Source of the DNA: an uncultured Alphaproteobacteria bacterium
GTDB lineage: Bacteria; Pseudomonadota; Alphaproteobacteria; Rhodobacterales; Rhodobacteraceae
DNA length: 32,356 nucleotides
Assembly (NCBI GenBank): GCA_902586855.1
Contig: CACIIZ010000014.1
Location: 1-32,356, forward strand
Reading direction: 5' to 3'
The notes under the pieces: generated by a model
What the model saw: only the letters and a program-made list of their open reading frames with translations
What the model was told of the DNA's origin: nothing
The model's database searches: none
Translations under genes and position numbers: made by a program
Part shown: one piece after another, positions 24,474 to 32,356 of the stretch
Layout of the letters: each line of letters begins with the position of its first letter
How positions within the stretch are numbered: the stretch's first letter is position 1

Positions 24474-26918
24474 TCACATCCTGACCTTATTCGATTTTGG
24501 ATCATACATAGGTTTTATGCTAACTTTAGCAGGGATCGGTTTGCCAGCAACATCAATTGAATAATCAAAATTCAGAATTTTCTCATCAGTTAAACCTTTG
24601 CAATCTATATAACCTAGCCCCACAGCAGCCCCCAAAAAGTGTCCATAATTACCAGAGGTGACGTAACCTACGATTTTATTATCCCTAAGAATTGGTTCAT
24701 TATGATAAACCATTTTCGATGGGTCATCGAGCAAGAATTGTAATAGCAATTTATTCAGACCCTGTTTCTTTTTTTCTAAAATGGCTTGTTTACCAAGAAA
24801 ATCCCCTTTTGACATGTCAACCGTGAAACCAAGACCTGCTTCGATAACATGATCTTCGTCCGTAATGTCATGACCAAAATGTCTATAAGCTTTCTCTATC
24901 CTACAGCTGTCTAAAGTGTGCAAACCGCATAGCCCAAAATTGACTTGGTCTTTAACTTTCCAAATCTCTTCAAAAACGTGTGCACATTGATCGGAGCTAA
25001 TATAGAGCTCCCAGCCCAATTCACCTACGTAGCTGACCCTATGGGCTCTTGCTACGCCATAACCAATTTCTATATCTCTCCAAGTACCAAAGGGATGGTT
25101 TTCGTTAGAAAAATCATTAGGTGATAGTTTAGTTAATAACTGACGAGAATTTGGTCCCATGATTGATAGTACACCTTCGGAAGCACTGACATCCACTACC
25201 GCCACATTTTTCAATTTAGCAAAACGTCTAAGCAGCTTTAGATCACGCTGCAAAGTAGCGCACGGCACTACTAGCAAAAATGAAGTTCTTGAAAGACGAG
25301 AAACAGTCAAGTCACTTTCAATACATCCTTTTCTATTAAGAATTTGCGTATACACTATTTTCCCTACTGGTACATCTACTTGAGCTGTACAGATAAACTG
25401 TAATAAATCTAACGCTTCATCACCCTCAACTCTAATTTTCCCAAAAGATGACATATCAAAAATTCCTATGCCTTCTCTAACTGATTGGTGTTCAATTTTT
25501 TGATTTTCGAACCAGTTTTGCTTACCCCAAGAGTATTGGTATTCCGGCTTTTGTCCTGGTAAAGAAAACCAATTTGCTCTTTCATAACCAGCGACTTCCC
25601 CAAAAACTGCTCCTAAATCCTTCAGATAGCTATGAAAAGGGGAACGTCTTATGTTACGACTGGTTTCAGGCTGAAGGTATGGAAAGTGATCTGCATAAAG
25701 TAATCCCAGACTTTCCGAAACCCTTTGTTTTAAATAATTTCTATTACGCTGAAATGTTTCAGTTCTCCTAATATCTACTTCCCAAAGGTCAAAAGGTGGT
25801 TCCCCATCATTAATCCAGCTAGCAAGCGCCATCCCGGCACCACCAGATGAAACAATGCCAACTGAATTATAACCAGCAGCCACCCAATATCCCTCACATG
25901 AAACAGATTCTCCTAAGTAGTACCTATTGTCTGGAGTAAAACTTTCAGGCCCATTAAAAAATGTCCTAATTCCAACCGAGTTTAGAACAGGCATTCTCTT
26001 GAGGCCAAGCGATAAAACTGGCTCAAAGTGGTCAAGATCTTCAGGTAATTGGTCAAAACAAAAATTCTCCGGTATACCATCCACTCCCCATGGTTTAGCC
26101 CTTCTTTCAAAAGCGCCCAGCATCATCTTACCAGCATCTTCTTTATAATAGGAGTACTCGTCAGGAACCCTCAATACTGGTAGTTGGCCAAGCCCCTCTA
26201 TAGGTTCAGTAACAATATAAAAATGCTCACAAGCATGTAAAGGAATTACAACATTGCTTTTTGCACCCAATTCTCTGGCCCACATTCCTCCACAATTAAC
26301 AACGATATCCGACGTTATATTTCCTATCTCACCACCTTCTAGGCGATACTTCACACCTGTTACCTTATCATATTCTATGCTGACGTCCGAGACTGTAACT
26401 CCCTCTTCTATTTGAATACCCATTTGCCGAGCTCCTTTTGCCAGCGCCAAAGCTATATTGGCTGGGTCTGCTTGACCATCTTTAGGGAGAAATACCCCAG
26501 AAAGAATATTGTCCATATTGAGGATTGGATATTTTTCCTTAATTTCTGTGGGCTCAATTTCACTGACTTCAACTCCAAAAGCTCTGGCTAAAGCGGCTTG
26601 CCGATTAAGTTCTTCTTTACGACTTTCAGTAAGAGCCACCGTTATTGAACCGTTCTGTTTCATGCCTGTTTCAATACCTGTTTCCTGGGCCAAATTGACA
26701 TACAGTTCCGCTGAATACTTCGCCAATCGAGTCATGTTTTGGGAGTTTCGCAACTGACCAATTAGACCTGCTGCATGCCAGGTAGTACCGGACGTTAATT
26801 TCTTTCTTTCCAAAAGAACCACATCCTTCCAGCCTAACTTGGCCAAATGGTAAGCCACTGAACAACCAGAAATACCACCGCCAATAATTATCGCTCTAGC
26901 ATTTCTTGGTAAATTCAT
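24474..26918 (-). CDS. DMGDH/sarcosine-dehydrogenase-type FAD oxidoreductase with GcvT domain (paralogue A)
   Basis: About 814 residues in two halves. The N-terminal half (about 1-380) is a DAO-type FAD domain with the GGGISG dinucleotide motif, and SGTTWHAAGLIGQLR, whose His is the position of covalent FAD attachment in mammalian dimethylglycine dehydrogenase. An FAO/GcvT half follows: GIFDMSSFGKIRVEGD, then YVGELGWELYIS and a C-terminal GcvT barrel (GKPIPAKVS..PMYDPKSNKVRM). The family oxidises N-methyl groups and passes the one-carbon unit to tetrahydrofolate. The ATG at 26918 overlaps the TGA of paralogue B (ATGA); an ATG at 26948 is in frame but would overlap by 34 nt. It is followed after 7 nt by the MttB-like gene. 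Likely substrate: dimethylglycine, sarcosine or a related N-methyl amine. Confidence 0.88.
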   Translation of the reverse strand: MNLPRNARAIIIGGGISGCSVAYHLAKLGWKDVVLLERKKLTSGTTWHAAGLIGQLRNSQNMTRLAKYSAELYVNLAQETGIETGMKQNGSITVALTESRKEELNRQAALARAFGVEVSEIEPTEIKEKYPILNMDNILSGVFLPKDGQADPANIALALAKGARQMGIQIEEGVTVSDVSIEYDKVTGVKYRLEGGEIGNITSDIVVNCGGMWARELGAKSNVVIPLHACEHFYIVTEPIEGLGQLPVLRVPDEYSYYKEDAGKMMLGAFERRAKPWGVDGIPENFCFDQLPEDLDHFEPVLSLGLKRMPVLNSVGIRTFFNGPESFTPDNRYYLGESVSCEGYWVAAGYNSVGIVSSGGAGMALASWINDGEPPFDLWEVDIRRTETFQRNRNYLKQRVSESLGLLYADHFPYLQPETSRNIRRSPFHSYLKDLGAVFGEVAGYERANWFSLPGQKPEYQYSWGKQNWFENQKIEHQSVREGIGIFDMSSFGKIRVEGDEALDLLQFICTAQVDVPVGKIVYTQILNRKGCIESDLTVSRLSRTSFLLVVPCATLQRDLKLLRRFAKLKNVAVVDVSASEGVLSIMGPNSRQLLTKLSPNDFSNENHPFGTWRDIEIGYGVARAHRVSYVGELGWELYISSDQCAHVFEEIWKVKDQVNFGLCGLHTLDSCRIEKAYRHFGHDITDEDHVIEAGLGFTVDMSKGDFLGKQAILEKKKQGLNKLLLQFLLDDPSKMVYHNEPILRDNKIVGYVTSGNYGHFLGAAVGLGYIDCKGLTDEKILNFDYSIDVAGKPIPAKVSIKPMYDPKSNKVRM

Positions 26919-29365
26919 GATCGCAGAACCAAATTCTCTGGATCCCAAAGAGGTCCTGGATCTTGAATGATAGCGTTATAGGTTTGCCCAAAGATATCTA
27001 TACAAACTTCTTGGTTTGGCTTTGCACAGTCAGTTGCTACCACTCCTAATGCCAGTGAAGCTCCGACCCTGTGGCCATAAGCACTACTTGTGACTTCACC
27101 TACAATCCTACCATCCAGCGTGATAGTGGACATGTATGGAGCATCACATTCATTTCCTTCAACAATCATTGTTACAAATTTTTTGGATACTCCCCTTTGC
27201 TTCTCTTTGAGCAAAGCTTCCTTACCCGGAAAAGACTCTGGCTTATCAAATTTAATAAAACGCTCCAGTCCACTCTCTAGTAAGGTATAATCAGTAGAAA
27301 GATCTCCCTTCCAAGCTTTGTAGCCTTTCTCAACACGTAAACTATCAAGAGCAAACATACCAAAAGGAGTGGCACCCTCCAAGATTACTCGCTCATAAAC
27401 CACAGATAAATCTTCCTTCCTAACATGAATCTCCCAACCCAACTCGCCAGCATAGCTTACCCGAGCCAGTAGAACATCCTTACCTAGAATTTGAGAACGC
27501 TGTAAGGACAACCAAGGTAATTCAAAATCAGCATTAGATATTTCACTTAATAACTTTCTAGATTGGGGGCCGGTCACTATCAAACAAAACCAGTCTTCTG
27601 TCTGATCAACTATATTAACGTTGGTCTCCTCAGTTATCCCATTCCTAAGAACTGATAAATCATGCCATTGAGCTGCCCCTGCAGTAATCAGGGAAAATTC
27701 ATCTTTTCCAAGATGCATAATTGACATTTCAGTAAGAACTCGACCACGTTCATCTGAAAAATATGCAAGGCTCATTCGATTTAGCGATGGGAGACCTCCA
27801 GCAATTTGTCGAAGCAACCAATTTCCAGCTCCCTGACCATTTATATGGTATCTGGAAAACCCTGGCAGGTTCAATACGCCAACATTGGAGTGTACAGCCA
27901 GACACTCTTCTTTAACTCTTTGAAACCAAGGTCCTTCTCTCTCCCAAGTTTGGGTAGAAGCTTCAGAGGTATCGTCTCCCGGTTTGGCAAACCAATTGGC
28001 ACGCTCCCATCCATTATATGCCCCCATTTGCCCCCCCTGCTCAACAATTCTATCGTGCACTGGGGATAGTTTCTTATTTCTACCCGCTGGCCAGGAGTGA
28101 AAAGGAAAATGAATAGCATACTCGTGACCATAAACTTCGGCTGCTTTTTCCTGACAATAATTATCATCCGCAAAATCAGTAAACCTTCTTGGATCACAAG
28201 ACCACATGTCCCATTCAGTTGATCCTTCGGCAATCCATTCTGCCAAAACCTTCCCAGCTCCACCTCCTTGAGCAATTCCAAAAGTAAAAACACAAGCCTC
28301 AAAAACATTCTTTAACCCAGGTGAAGGACCTATAAGGGGATTACCATCTGGCGTATAAGGAATCGGTCCATTGATAACCTTCGAAATGCCCGCTTGTCCT
28401 AAAATTGGAACTCTCTGCATCGCATCATTTACATACCATTCAAGCCGATCTATATCATCTGGATACAACTGAAAGCTGAAGTCTTCAGGTAGAGGATCGG
28501 CACTATCTTTCCAATGAATCTTACAATTTCTCTCATATGGCCCCAAATTTAGGCCATTTTTTTCTTGTCGCAAATAATAACTGCTATCTACATCTCGAAG
28601 AAGGGGTAATTTCTTATTTGTCCCCTTTGCTCTCTCGACCAACTCTGGAATTTCTTCAGTTAGAAGATACTGATGACTCATCACTGCCATAGGCGCGGAC
28701 CTACCACCATATGGTAAAAACCAATCACTCACCCGCTTCGCATAATATCCTGCTGCATTCACAATTATTTCACACTCTATCGGACCTTTATCCGTTTTTA
28801 CAATCCAGTCATCTCTTGACTTACTTATTCCTATCGCAGAGCAGAAACGGATTATTGATGCACCAAGATCTCTCGAACCCTTGGCCAAAGCCTGAGTAAG
28901 CTGCGCTGGGTCTATATCACCGTCGTTCGGATCAAAAAGAGCACCTTCCAGGTCATGAACTTCTAAGAAAGGATACTTTTCTTTCAGTTCCATCAAACTG
29001 ATCACTTCCAAATCCATTCCCTGATAAATTCCCATCCCTTTAGCTCGCTGAAATTCCTGCATACGCTCCTTAGAATGGGCTAACCTTACGGATCCTGTCA
29101 CATGATAATTCATTGGATAATCTACAGCTTTGGATAGTCCCCTGTATAATTCTGTCGAATACCGCTGCATGTTCATAATGGCCCAAGAAGAAGAAAAAGT
29201 TGGAACATTCCCCGCTGCATGCCAGGTACTACCAGCAGTTAGTTCATTTTTTTCCAAGAGGAGAAGATCTCTGCAACCGGCTTTTGCCAAATGATAGAGG
29301 CAAGAAACTCCAACCACTCCACCACCAATTATAACTATCCTGGCTGATTTTGGTAACTCTGACAT
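26915..29365 (-). CDS. DMGDH/sarcosine-dehydrogenase-type FAD oxidoreductase with GcvT domain (paralogue B)
   Basis: An 816-residue protein of the same architecture as its downstream neighbour: FAD-binding GGGVVG (about 14-19), LTAGSTWHAAGNVPTF with the covalent-FAD-type His (about residue 49), PVHDRIVEQGGQMGAYNGWERANWF, then a GcvT-like domain with VSYAGELGWEIHV and PLWDPENLVLRS at the end. It is clearly a paralogue of gene A but differs at many positions, including TFSSSWAIMNMQRYS where A has QLRNSQNMTRLAKYS, so the two probably act on different substrates or at successive steps. It is the first gene of the three-gene operon. Its ATG is preceded by a run of six G (29374-29369) only 3 nt away, an unusual ribosome binding site. 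Confidence 0.88.
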   Translation of the reverse strand: MSELPKSARIVIIGGGVVGVSCLYHLAKAGCRDLLLLEKNELTAGSTWHAAGNVPTFSSSWAIMNMQRYSTELYRGLSKAVDYPMNYHVTGSVRLAHSKERMQEFQRAKGMGIYQGMDLEVISLMELKEKYPFLEVHDLEGALFDPNDGDIDPAQLTQALAKGSRDLGASIIRFCSAIGISKSRDDWIVKTDKGPIECEIIVNAAGYYAKRVSDWFLPYGGRSAPMAVMSHQYLLTEEIPELVERAKGTNKKLPLLRDVDSSYYLRQEKNGLNLGPYERNCKIHWKDSADPLPEDFSFQLYPDDIDRLEWYVNDAMQRVPILGQAGISKVINGPIPYTPDGNPLIGPSPGLKNVFEACVFTFGIAQGGGAGKVLAEWIAEGSTEWDMWSCDPRRFTDFADDNYCQEKAAEVYGHEYAIHFPFHSWPAGRNKKLSPVHDRIVEQGGQMGAYNGWERANWFAKPGDDTSEASTQTWEREGPWFQRVKEECLAVHSNVGVLNLPGFSRYHINGQGAGNWLLRQIAGGLPSLNRMSLAYFSDERGRVLTEMSIMHLGKDEFSLITAGAAQWHDLSVLRNGITEETNVNIVDQTEDWFCLIVTGPQSRKLLSEISNADFELPWLSLQRSQILGKDVLLARVSYAGELGWEIHVRKEDLSVVYERVILEGATPFGMFALDSLRVEKGYKAWKGDLSTDYTLLESGLERFIKFDKPESFPGKEALLKEKQRGVSKKFVTMIVEGNECDAPYMSTITLDGRIVGEVTSSAYGHRVGASLALGVVATDCAKPNQEVCIDIFGQTYNAIIQDPGPLWDPENLVLRS

Positions 29366-29506
29366 GCGCCCCCCATTTAAAGCGAGAAATCATACGATTT
29401 GCTAAAGTTTCTTCTTAAAAAAATTATAGTTTTATTTAAACTAAAACAAGAAATAAAAACGACTTCACCCTTTTTAGAAAAATGATTCTGATGAAACCTT
29501 ACGAAA

Positions 29507-30730
29507 CTAAAAAAACGCTTGTAGACCTGTCTGAGCCCTGCCTAAAATCAGTGCATGAATATCATGGGTTCCCTCATAGGTATTGACGGTTTCTAGGTTA
29601 ATTAAATGTCGCATGACCCCATAAGATATATCGATTCCATTGGCACCTAGCATGTCCCGAGTATTTCTCGCTATTTCCAGCGCTTTTCCACAGTTATTTC
29701 TCTTTAATAAACTGATTGTCTCTGGGCTTGCACGACCCTGATCCATTAATCTACCCAAAGATAAAACAGCACCTAGTCCAAGACTTATTTCAGTTTGAAT
29801 ATCAACTAGTTTCTTTTGAAATAATTGGTTTTGAGCTAATGGGCGCCCAAATTGATGTCTATCAAGCCCATACTGTCTCGCAGTATGCCAACAAAATTCA
29901 GCCGCCCCAAGTACGCCCCAAGAAATTCCATATCTGGCTCTATTTAAACAACCAAATGGTCCTTTTAAGCCTTGAATCTCTGGTAGCAACGCATCCTCTT
30001 TAACGACAACATTATCCAAAACTATCTTTCCCGTTACAGAAACTCGTAGGCTAAGCTTCCCGTCAATTACAGGAGCAGACAATCCTGCCATACCCTTCTC
30101 CAGAAGAAAACCTCTTACCTTACCATTATGAGCTTCGGACTTTGCCCAAATAATAAAAACATCTGCGATGGGGCTATTAGAAATCCAGCATTTCTCACCT
30201 GTCAGTTTATACCCCTCAGGCACTTTCTGCGCTCGAGTTGTCATACCGCCAGGATCAGATCCAGCATTTGCTTCTGTTAACCCAAAGCACCCCACAAGTT
30301 CACCTTTAGCTAATCCAGGCAAAAATTTCTCCTTTTGTTCTTCTGACCCAAAAGCAAAGATTGGATACATCACCAAGCTCGACTGGACTGACATCATAGA
30401 ACGATAACCTGAGTCAATTCTCTCTATTTCTCTAGCTATCAACCCATACGAAACATAGTTAGCGCCTAAACCTCCATATACCTCCGGAATGGTAGCCCCA
30501 AGGAGGCCCATCTCACCCATTGCTCTAACTACGCCTCTATCTATTTTTTCTGACTGAAAAGCATTTGCAACTTTTGGTTTCAACTCCTTTTCAGAAAATT
30601 CTCTAACTGATCTGATTAAAAGCCTTTCACTTTGAGACAGATTATCCTCTACCCGTAGAGGATCTTGCCAATCAAATTTGCTGAGCTCAGGAGTATCTAT
30701 CCTCTTCCCAGATCCGACAGTATCTTTCAT
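29507..30730 (-). CDS. gcdH: Glutaryl-CoA dehydrogenase
   Basis: A 407-residue acyl-CoA dehydrogenase. The catalytic base is E386 in [29 protein letters not shown] and [18 protein letters not shown] are the FAD/substrate segments, and [19 protein letters not shown] contains the Arg that binds the glutaryl carboxylate in glutaryl-CoA dehydrogenases, which supports this substrate over simple acyl-CoAs. The enzyme oxidatively decarboxylates glutaryl-CoA to crotonyl-CoA in lysine/tryptophan catabolism and passes electrons to ETF. It lies 141 bp upstream of the DMGDH operon on the same strand; co-transcription is possible, and no clear terminator separates them. Confidence 0.93.
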   Translation of the reverse strand: MKDTVGSGKRIDTPELSKFDWQDPLRVEDNLSQSERLLIRSVREFSEKELKPKVANAFQSEKIDRGVVRAMGEMGLLGATIPEVYGGLGANYVSYGLIAREIERIDSGYRSMMSVQSSLVMYPIFAFGSEEQKEKFLPGLAKGELVGCFGLTEANAGSDPGGMTTRAQKVPEGYKLTGEKCWISNSPIADVFIIWAKSEAHNGKVRGFLLEKGMAGLSAPVIDGKLSLRVSVTGKIVLDNVVVKEDALLPEIQGLKGPFGCLNRARYGISWGVLGAAEFCWHTARQYGLDRHQFGRPLAQNQLFQKKLVDIQTEISLGLGAVLSLGRLMDQGRASPETISLLKRNNCGKALEIARNTRDMLGANGIDISYGVMRHLINLETVNTYEGTHDIHALILGRAQTGLQAFF

Positions 30731-30813
30731 TATCTACTCACTCAATTCTTATTCTACTTCGAGTTTAATGATCAACTATTGGTTTTTCAAGTTTCATCCT
30801 TCTGTTTCTTTCC

Positions 30814-31120
30814 TTATTTAGAAGCATAGTAGGGTCCACTTCCTGTAATCAGCTCTTTAAAGTAATTATGACCTTCTTCCTCCCTTGTAAACACCAAGAA
30901 TAAAACTTTGATCCCCTTCAAAAAAATTGAACTTATAACCCAGCAATTTATCTTCCCAAAATTTAGTCACTATAGGCCTGGATAAAAGGAGAGAATATGA
31001 CGGGCGAGCTACGACAAAACCCCTGACACGTTTTTTAATATAGAAATGTACTAGCCAACAGAAGATTGGTATCGTATATTTAATTCTTGGCCTTCTTACG
31101 ATGCCAGTTTCTGTTACAAA
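30814..31120 (-). pseudogene. Decayed, 5'-truncated coding remnant with an apparent frameshift
   Basis: This lies inside the only gene-free stretch over 300 bp (30731-31150). On the minus strand one frame is open from 31120 to a TAA at 30868-30866, 84 codons reading GIVRRPRIKYTIPIF, RGFVVARPSYSLLL, TKFWEDKLLGYKFNFF and EGDQSFILGVYKG. It has no ATG. Just before its stop, in the purine run AAGGGAGGAAGAAGG, a second frame takes over and reads EEEGHNYFKELITGSGPYYASK before a TAA at 30816-30814. The amino-acid mix of both parts looks like real protein and they join naturally if one base is gained or lost. I cannot name the family. The 5' end seems lost where the divergent aminotransferase begins. 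Confidence 0.42.
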
Positions 31121-31150
31121 CTAAAATTATATACTTTGATGGGGGACAAT

Positions 31151-32356
31151 ATGGCTTACAATGTAAATAGGAATTCATTAGAAAATCATTGGATGCCCTT
31201 TACTGATAATAGGGGTTTTAAGGCTAACCCTCGCCTTATTGCTGAAGCATCTGGCGTAGTAATGAACGACCACATGGGCAACACCATCATAGATGGTTCT
31301 TCAGGACTGTTTTGTTGCCCGGCAGGACATTGCCACCCTAAAATCATTGAGGCAGTTCATGAGCAAATGAAAATCAATACTTACACTTCTCCTTTTGGAA
31401 CGGGTCATGAGGCTAGCTTCACACTAGCCGACAGAGTATCTGAACTAACACCCGAAGGGATGAACCATGTTTTTTTTGTAAACTCTGGTTCAGAAGCGGT
31501 TGATACAGCTCTAAAGATTACCATGGCATATCATTCTGCAATTGGAGAAAATAGAAGCCGATTTGTTAGTCGTGAAAGGGCTTACCATGGGGTTAATATG
31601 GGTGGAGTATCTCTTTCAGGAATGGTCAATAATAGGAAAACCTTCCCAATTGTGATGCCTGGCGTGGTCATGATGAGACATACTTGGACTGGAAAAGATT
31701 TAAATGTCCAGGGACAACCAGAGCAAGGTAAGGAATTAGCAAATGATTTGGAAAGATTTGTTCAAACCTACGGTGGTCAAACAATTGCAGCATGTATAGT
31801 CGAACCTGTCGCCGGTTCAACAGGAACTTTGGTGCCGCCAATTGGTTATCTTGAGCGTCTGCGAGAAATATGTGACCAAAATGGAATACTACTAATTTTT
31901 GATGAAGTAATTACTGGTTTTGGAAGGATGGGAACAAACTTTGCCGCTGACAGATTTCATGTAAAGCCAGATATCATGACCATGGCTAAGGCTTTGACAA
32001 ATGGATCCATGCCAATGGGTGCAGTCTGTGTAAAAGATGAAATCTATGACGTGGTCACTGATAGCGCAAATAAGGATGCTATAGAATTCTTTCATGGATA
32101 CACTTATTCTGGTCACCCTGCAGCATGCGCGGCAGGGCTTGCCTCCCTTAAAATTTACCAGGATGAAGACCTTTTTGAGAGAGCAAATAGTCTTTCTCCA
32201 TATTTTCTAGATAGTATATTCTCTCTTAGCGATCACCCTTTGGTAAAGGATGTGAGGGGTATTGGCCTGATGGCTGGAGTGGAAATGCATGCTGATAGCA
32301 ATCCAGGTAAAAGGGGTGGAAGACTACAAAAAGACCTGTTCTGGAATGGTTTACAC
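31151..32356 (+). CDS. Class III aminotransferase, omega-amino acid:pyruvate type (runs off window)
   Basis: The frame is open for 402 codons from the ATG at 31151 to the end of the window, so the C-terminus is missing (family length about 440-450). It begins AYNVNRNSLENHWMPFTDNRGFKANPRL, the start typical of beta-alanine:pyruvate and other omega-amino-acid aminotransferases. PLP-site features are VNSGSEAVDTALK, AYHG, ACIVEPVAGSTGTLVPP, the Asp in LIFDEVITGFGRMG, and the Schiff-base Lys in MTMAKALTNGSMPMGAV. It moves an omega-amino group (beta-alanine, taurine-like compounds or similar) to pyruvate. A GGGGG run 5 nt before the ATG would act as ribosome binding site. It is divergent from gcdH across the remnant region. 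Confidence 0.9.
   Translation, partial: MAYNVNRNSLENHWMPFTDNRGFKANPRLIAEASGVVMNDHMGNTIIDGSSGLFCCPAGHCHPKIIEAVHEQMKINTYTSPFGTGHEASFTLADRVSELTPEGMNHVFFVNSGSEAVDTALKITMAYHSAIGENRSRFVSRERAYHGVNMGGVSLSGMVNNRKTFPIVMPGVVMMRHTWTGKDLNVQGQPEQGKELANDLERFVQTYGGQTIAACIVEPVAGSTGTLVPPIGYLERLREICDQNGILLIFDEVITGFGRMGTNFAADRFHVKPDIMTMAKALTNGSMPMGAVCVKDEIYDVVTDSANKDAIEFFHGYTYSGHPAACAAGLASLKIYQDEDLFERANSLSPYFLDSIFSLSDHPLVKDVRGIGLMAGVEMHADSNPGKRGGRLQKDLFWNGLH

Noticed and set aside
27871-28308. A 145-codon minus-strand open frame within DMGDH paralogue B, in another frame
   Set aside because: It lies wholly inside a full-length gene on the same strand and has no independent family features.
24474-29365. The tandem DMGDH genes as a mobile or recently duplicated element
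   Set aside because: The two protein sequences have diverged widely and no direct repeats, transposase or inverted termini flank them.

Overview
The window is AT-rich, gene-dense bacterial DNA, and every complete gene I can place belongs to a recognisable family. The gene content and order point to an uncultured-type, low-GC marine alphaproteobacterium. Evidence: the order SDR / uvrC / pgsA / moaD / moaE is characteristic of alphaproteobacteria, the glutamate-cysteine ligase is the alpha/plant type, and large FAD/GcvT-fusion (dimethylglycine dehydrogenase-like) oxidoreductases sit beside an MttB-superfamily gene. I cannot name the genus. I saw no rRNA, tRNA, CRISPR array, prophage or insertion sequence.

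Layout. (1) 1-6000: the N-terminus of an unrecognised minus-strand gene, a stand-alone DsbD N-terminal-type protein on the plus strand, and a two-gene RND efflux operon (membrane-fusion protein then inner-membrane pump) on the minus strand. (2) 6070-10420: a minus-strand pair, a degenerate family-4-like uracil-DNA glycosylase homologue overlapping moaB, diverges from a plus-strand operon of pyrB, a dihydroorotase-like gene and plsY. (3) 10540-18840: housekeeping genes gshA and rsmE (minus), ubiA (plus, start codon 2 nt from that of rsmE), then a long minus-strand run: S49 peptidase, pteridine-reductase-like SDR, uvrC, pgsA, moaD, moaE. (4) 18998-22901: a plus-strand run of CaiB/BaiF CoA-transferase, Tas-like aldo/keto reductase and a two-component ABC-2 exporter. 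(5) 22913-29365: a minus-strand operon of two tandem DMGDH-type oxidoreductases and an MttB-superfamily methyltransferase, coupled by an ATGA overlap and a very short junction. (6) 29507-32356: glutaryl-CoA dehydrogenase (minus), a decayed coding remnant, and the first 402 codons of a class III aminotransferase (plus) that runs off the window.

How the genes work together. The right third is a catabolic block. The operon at 22913-29365 reads as successive N-demethylation of a quaternary amine, such as glycine betaine or another betaine: the MttB-like protein would remove the first methyl and the two flavoprotein/tetrahydrofolate enzymes would remove the next ones. The flanking glutaryl-CoA dehydrogenase, class III CoA-transferase and omega-aminotransferase would feed amino-acid carbon into central metabolism. 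The left two thirds are mostly biosynthesis and maintenance: pyrimidines, molybdopterin, phospholipid, glutathione, ubiquinone, DNA repair and rRNA modification.

The most unusual items are the operon of tandem DMGDH paralogues plus MttB homologue with no corrinoid partner in view, a uracil-DNA glycosylase homologue stripped of its Fe-S cysteines and catalytic motifs, a dihydroorotase missing several metal-site residues, a perfect 10-bp inverted repeat in a divergent promoter region, and a 5'-truncated, apparently frameshifted gene remnant at 30814-31120.
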